From Actinomycetota bacterium (GTDB lineage Bacteria; Actinomycetota; Thermoleophilia; Solirubrobacterales; Solirubrobacteraceae): a DNA stretch of 8,815 nucleotides. Under the pieces are notes generated by a model, which was not told the DNA's origin, searched no databases, and saw only the letters and a list, made by a program, of their open reading frames with translations. The translations under genes were made by a program, and so were the position numbers. The first letter of the stretch is position 1, and the number at the start of each line of letters is the position of its first letter. Location: assembly GCA_005788585.1 (NCBI GenBank), contig SYBY01000291.1, forward strand, positions 1 to 8,815, given 5' to 3'. Positions 6,664 to 8,815 of this stretch are shown piece after piece.

Positions 6664-7319
6664 AAGAACGGGGCGGAGACCGTGCCGGCGTCCTTGCAGC
6701 GGGACTCCTCGGCACAGACCGTCTCGCGCCAGATCCGCTTGCGGCAGATGGCGCGGTACTGCACCGGGGTCCCGTCCCGGCAGGTGTGCGTGGTGCTGGC
6801 GCGCTCGGCCTCGTGGTCGCGCACGCCACGTTCCTGGACGATCCCGACCGACGCGGCCAGCACAACCGCGGTGACCGCGAGCGGCTGCCAGCGCGCGGCC
6901 CTCAGCCTGTCGGGACGGCGGCGACCCACGACCCAGACCCCGACGAGCGCCCCGAGTGCGAGGGCGGCGCCGGCGATGGACGCCCACAACCACGGGGACG
7001 GGGTGGTCCCGAGCATCGTCATTCCGAACGGACCCCGCACCTCAGGCTGCGCGACCCCCACGAACACACCTGCGGCCAGCGGCGGCACGGCGGTCAGCCA
7101 GAGCCATCGCGCGGTCCGCGGCGCGAACGGCGCAACCGACGCCGCGAGGAGCGGAACGACGATGAACCAGGCCAACACCCCGGGCGGTTCCCGCAGCTGG
7201 TGGGCCCGGATGCGGGGGAAGCCCGGCGGCGCTTCCTGCAAGCCGTACCAGCCCATCCACCCGCCCGCCACGAACAGGACCGCCCCGAAACCAACGGCCA
7301 CACGCAGCGCCACGATCAT
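6660..7319 (-). CDS. Membrane protein of unknown function, five helices and a Cys-rich tail
   Basis: I do not recognise this 219-residue protein. About five membrane helices are visible (roughly 5-27, 48-66, 72-90, 108-132, 147-163). Basic loops at 68-71 and 133-144 (GRRRPDRLRAAR) suggest the N-terminus is cytoplasmic and the C-terminus outside. The first external loop is Trp- and Pro-rich (GGWMGWYGLQEAPPGFP). The C-terminal tail of about 55 residues has four Cys (180, 192, 202, 208) in a charged context, suited to two disulfides outside the cell. The start is the ATG at 7319: a leaderless -10 box precedes it by 6 nt, and the upstream in-frame extension is Arg-rich and unlike a protein. The gene converges on the GT4 gene with no gap and diverges from the second GT2 gene across 100 bp. 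No function is claimed. Confidence 0.75.
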   Translation of the reverse strand: MIVALRVAVGFGAVLFVAGGWMGWYGLQEAPPGFPRIRAHQLREPPGVLAWFIVVPLLAASVAPFAPRTARWLWLTAVPPLAAGVFVGVAQPEVRGPFGMTMLGTTPSPWLWASIAGAALALGALVGVWVVGRRRPDRLRAARWQPLAVTAVVLAASVGIVQERGVRDHEAERASTTHTCRDGTPVQYRAICRKRIWRETVCAEESRCKDAGTVSAPFF

Positions 7320-7325
7320 GCCGCG

Positions 7326-7331
7326 AAGGTA
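7326..7331 (-). promoter_or_regulatory. Candidate -10 box of a leaderless transcript for the membrane protein
   Basis: On the minus strand TACCTT (TANNNT) ends 6 nt before the ATG at 7319, in the context CAGGTACCTT. The spacer CGCGGC has no Shine-Dalgarno. The context resembles the GGTACCCT before the gene at 8576. Confidence 0.5.
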
Positions 7332-7356
7332 CCTGAGCGGTCTTCGGCGGCCAGCA

Positions 7357-7372
7357 CATCGTCCAGACGATG
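7357..7372. promoter_or_regulatory. Perfect inverted repeat in a divergent intergenic region
   Basis: CATCGTC and GACGATG are perfect 7-bp arms around CA, a 16-bp dyad near the middle of the 100-bp gap (7320-7419). It lies about 38-53 bp upstream of the membrane-protein start and about 48-63 bp upstream of the GT2 start, so one bound regulator could affect both genes. The regulator is unknown. Confidence 0.4.
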
Positions 7373-7408
7373 CCCGTCGCAACCCCACCGACGGCCCCGA
7401 TGGCCCAC

Positions 7409-7414
7409 AATGCT
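7409..7414 (+). promoter_or_regulatory. Weak candidate -10 box for the second GT2 gene
   Basis: AATGCT matches the key A and final T of TANNNT and ends 5 nt before the GTG at 7420. It lacks the first T and has no clear -35, so it is the weakest promoter call here. Confidence 0.25.
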
Positions 7415-7419
7415 CCGCT

Positions 7420-8556
7420 GTGCTCCAGCGCGCCGTGATGTGGATCGCCCTCGGCCTGCTCGCCTACGCGCAGGCGGGGTACTGGGCCGTCCTGGTCGCG
7501 CTGACCCGCGGGCGCGCCGAGCCGGCCCCCCCGAGCCCGCCGCCGGACCCCGCCGAGCTGCCGTTCGTCTCCCTCATCCTCGCCGCGCACAACGAGGAGG
7601 CCGTCATCGGCGCGAAGGTCGCCAACGCCCTCTCGCTGGATTACCCGCGCAACCGCTTCGAGGTCATCGTCTGCAGCGACGGGTCGACCGACGACACCGT
7701 CGTGGTCGCTCAGGCGGCGGGGGCCCACCGGGTGCTCGACCTCCCGCGCGGGGGCAAGGTCCGCGCCCAGGACGCCGGGGTCGATGCCGGGCGCGGCGAG
7801 GTGCTGGCCTTCAGCGACGCGAACGCCGAGTGGGCGCCGGACGCGCTGCGGGCGCTCGTCGACGCGCTCGCGCCCACCGAGGTCGGGTACGCGTGCGGCC
7901 GCGTGACGTTCGTCAACGCTGAAGACGGGACGAACCAGGAGGGCCTGTACTGGCGCTACGAGATGGACATCCGCGCCCGCGAGTCCGCGCTGTCCAGCGT
8001 CACCGCGGGCAACGGCGCGATCTACGCGGTCAAGCGCGAGGCCTACGTTCGCTGTGACCCCGTCATGGGGCACGATCTGGCCCTGCCGTTCCAGGTCGTC
8101 AAGGGCGGCCGGCGCGCCGTCGACGTGCCCGAGGCCCGCGCCACCGAGAAGATGGTGCCGACCATCGAGGGGGAACTGCGGCGCAAGCGGCGGATGATGA
8201 GCCACGCGTGGCCGATCGTCCTGCGGGGCGGGCTGCTCGATCCGCGCGGCTACGAGCCGGTCTACGCCTGGCAGATCTTCAGCCACCGGCTGCTGCGGTA
8301 CGCCGGGCCGTTCCTGCACGCCAAGCTCCTCGCGGCCACGCTGCTGCTCGCTCGCCGGTCGCGGATCGCCCGCGTGCTCCTCGCCGGCCAGCTCGCCGTG
8401 CTCGGAGCGGCGGCGGTGGCACCGTCGCTGCGGGCGCGTCCCGCGCTGATCGCCCGCTACTACGTGCTGACCCAGGCCGCGATCGCCCTCGGCCTGTTCG
8501 ACCATCTGCGCCACGGAACCCCGGCCGGCTGGGAAGCGCCGGAGGGCACGCGCTGA
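7420..8556 (+). CDS. Membrane-associated family 2 glycosyltransferase
   Basis: Residue numbers are from the GTG at 7420 (378 aa). An N-terminal helix (about 7-28) is followed by a Pro-rich linker (35-45) and a GT-A domain with AHNEE (56-60), SDGSTDDT (86-93), the metal-site region FSDAN (131-135) and the acceptor-site segment TAGNGAIYAVKR (195-206). The catalytic-base region reads GHDLALP (217-223), and the arginine motif RRKRRM (254-259) replaces the QxxRW of processive synthases. The C-terminal part (about 297-360) has two or three hydrophobic helices. The layout resembles Glyco_tranf_2_3-type enzymes that build surface polysaccharide at the inner membrane. The start could also be the ATG at 7438; neither has a Shine-Dalgarno, and I prefer 7420 for its weak -10 box. 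It diverges from the unknown membrane protein and ends 19 bp before the next gene. Product and sugar are unknown. Confidence 0.88.
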   Translation: MLQRAVMWIALGLLAYAQAGYWAVLVALTRGRAEPAPPSPPPDPAELPFVSLILAAHNEEAVIGAKVANALSLDYPRNRFEVIVCSDGSTDDTVVVAQAAGAHRVLDLPRGGKVRAQDAGVDAGRGEVLAFSDANAEWAPDALRALVDALAPTEVGYACGRVTFVNAEDGTNQEGLYWRYEMDIRARESALSSVTAGNGAIYAVKREAYVRCDPVMGHDLALPFQVVKGGRRAVDVPEARATEKMVPTIEGELRRKRRMMSHAWPIVLRGGLLDPRGYEPVYAWQIFSHRLLRYAGPFLHAKLLAATLLLARRSRIARVLLAGQLAVLGAAAVAPSLRARPALIARYYVLTQAAIALGLFDHLRHGTPAGWEAPEGTR

Positions 8557-8562
8557 CCTCGG

Positions 8563-8568
8563 TACCCT
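8563..8568 (+). promoter_or_regulatory. Candidate -10 box of a leaderless transcript for the terminal gene
   Basis: TACCCT (TANNNT) in the context CGGTACCCT ends 7 nt before the GTG at 8576, only 7 nt after the stop of the preceding gene. GAAGGAC between box and start contains AGGA, but it is one base from the GTG and too close to act as a normal ribosome binding site. Confidence 0.5.
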
Positions 8569-8575
8569 GAAGGAC

Positions 8576-8815
8576 GTGGCCGTCGATCTGTCACTCGACG
8601 AGGCGCGTTCCTCGCTCGCCTACTGGGAGCACCGCGCCGAGCGGCTCCCGCGCCGCGCCGTCCGCGCCCGCCGTGAGGCGCGCGAGATGGAGGCGCGCTG
8701 GCGGGCCCGCATCACCGAGGCCGAGCGCGACGCGTACGGCGCCGGGATCCTCGGCCTGCTGCTGTTCCTCGTGCTCGAGGGCCGGCTGCCCGAGCACGCG
8801 CGGCACACCACGCGC
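8576..8815 (+). CDS. Unrecognised protein, N-terminal 80 codons, cut by the window end
   Basis: An open frame runs from the GTG at 8576 to the last base without a stop. It begins MAVDLSLDEARSSLAYWEHR and continues as a strongly charged, Arg/Glu/Ala-rich helix (about 8-53), possibly a coiled coil (RRAVRARREAREMEARWRAR). A short hydrophobic stretch follows (about 58-69, ILGLLLFLVLEG). Third codon positions are nearly all G or C, as in the neighbouring genes, and a leaderless-type promoter precedes it, so I regard it as real. It is not clear whether the hydrophobic segment is a membrane helix or part of a folded domain. No family is recognised from the visible part. It follows the GT2 gene by 19 bp, so it could be read from that transcript as well as from its own promoter. 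Confidence 0.65.
   Translation, partial: MAVDLSLDEARSSLAYWEHRAERLPRRAVRARREAREMEARWRARITEAERDAYGAGILGLLLFLVLEGRLPEHARHTTR

Noticed and set aside
5500..6993. 497-codon minus-strand frame opposite the GT4 gene.
   Set aside because: Antisense to a glycosyltransferase with clear motifs; composition is typical of a GC-rich shadow frame and it also spans the next gene.
8591..8806. Minus-strand frames at the right end.
   Set aside because: The opposite plus-strand frame has an upstream -10 box, GC-rich third positions and a more protein-like composition.
1..8815. Search for CRISPR repeats, tRNA or rRNA genes, transposases, defence-system signatures, riboswitches or secondary-metabolite synthase modules.
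   Set aside because: None was seen by eye. The glycosyltransferases, protease and FAD enzyme all fall in known families, so calling them a new system would not be supported.

Overview
The window is very GC-rich bacterial DNA, densely packed with genes on both strands and with GC-biased third codon positions. This fits a high-GC actinobacterial lineage. The secreted protease ends in two Cys-containing Ig-like modules of a kind I associate with Thermoleophilia/Solirubrobacterales, so that group is my best guess. It is an inference from memory, and nothing in the window proves it.

Layout, left to right. (1) 32-1501 (+): a Wzx-type polysaccharide flippase of the MOP superfamily. (2) 1467-2840 (-): a BBE-type FAD-linked oxidoreductase, overlapping the flippase tail to tail by 35 bp. 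(3) 2950-4509 (-): a secreted trypsin-like serine protease with two C-terminal Ig-like domains. (4) 4506-5453 (-): a family 2 glycosyltransferase that may share a TTGA stop/start overlap with the protease. (5) 5569-6663 (+): a GT-B family 4 glycosyltransferase, divergent from gene 4. (6) 6660-7319 (-): a five-helix membrane protein of unknown function, converging on gene 5 so that one CTAG tetranucleotide holds both stop codons. (7) 7420-8556 (+): a membrane-associated family 2 glycosyltransferase, divergent from gene 6. (8) 8576-8815 (+): the first 80 codons of an unrecognised protein, cut by the window end.

Four of the eight genes (flippase and three glycosyltransferases) point to assembly and export of a surface glycan, so the window probably lies in or beside a polysaccharide locus. 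The protease, the FAD enzyme and the membrane protein have no obvious role in that pathway and look interspersed. No sugar-nucleotide synthesis gene, polymerase, ABC exporter, RNA gene, transposase, CRISPR array or phage gene is visible.

The most distinctive signal is regulatory. Several genes have a TANNNT-like -10 box ending 6-8 nt before the start codon and no Shine-Dalgarno, which suggests leaderless transcripts. Only the FAD oxidoreductase has a clear ribosome binding site. Three intergenic regions also hold perfect inverted repeats that could be operators. I found no convincing evidence of an undescribed multi-gene system. The findings are mostly gene-organisation, promoter and active-site oddities.
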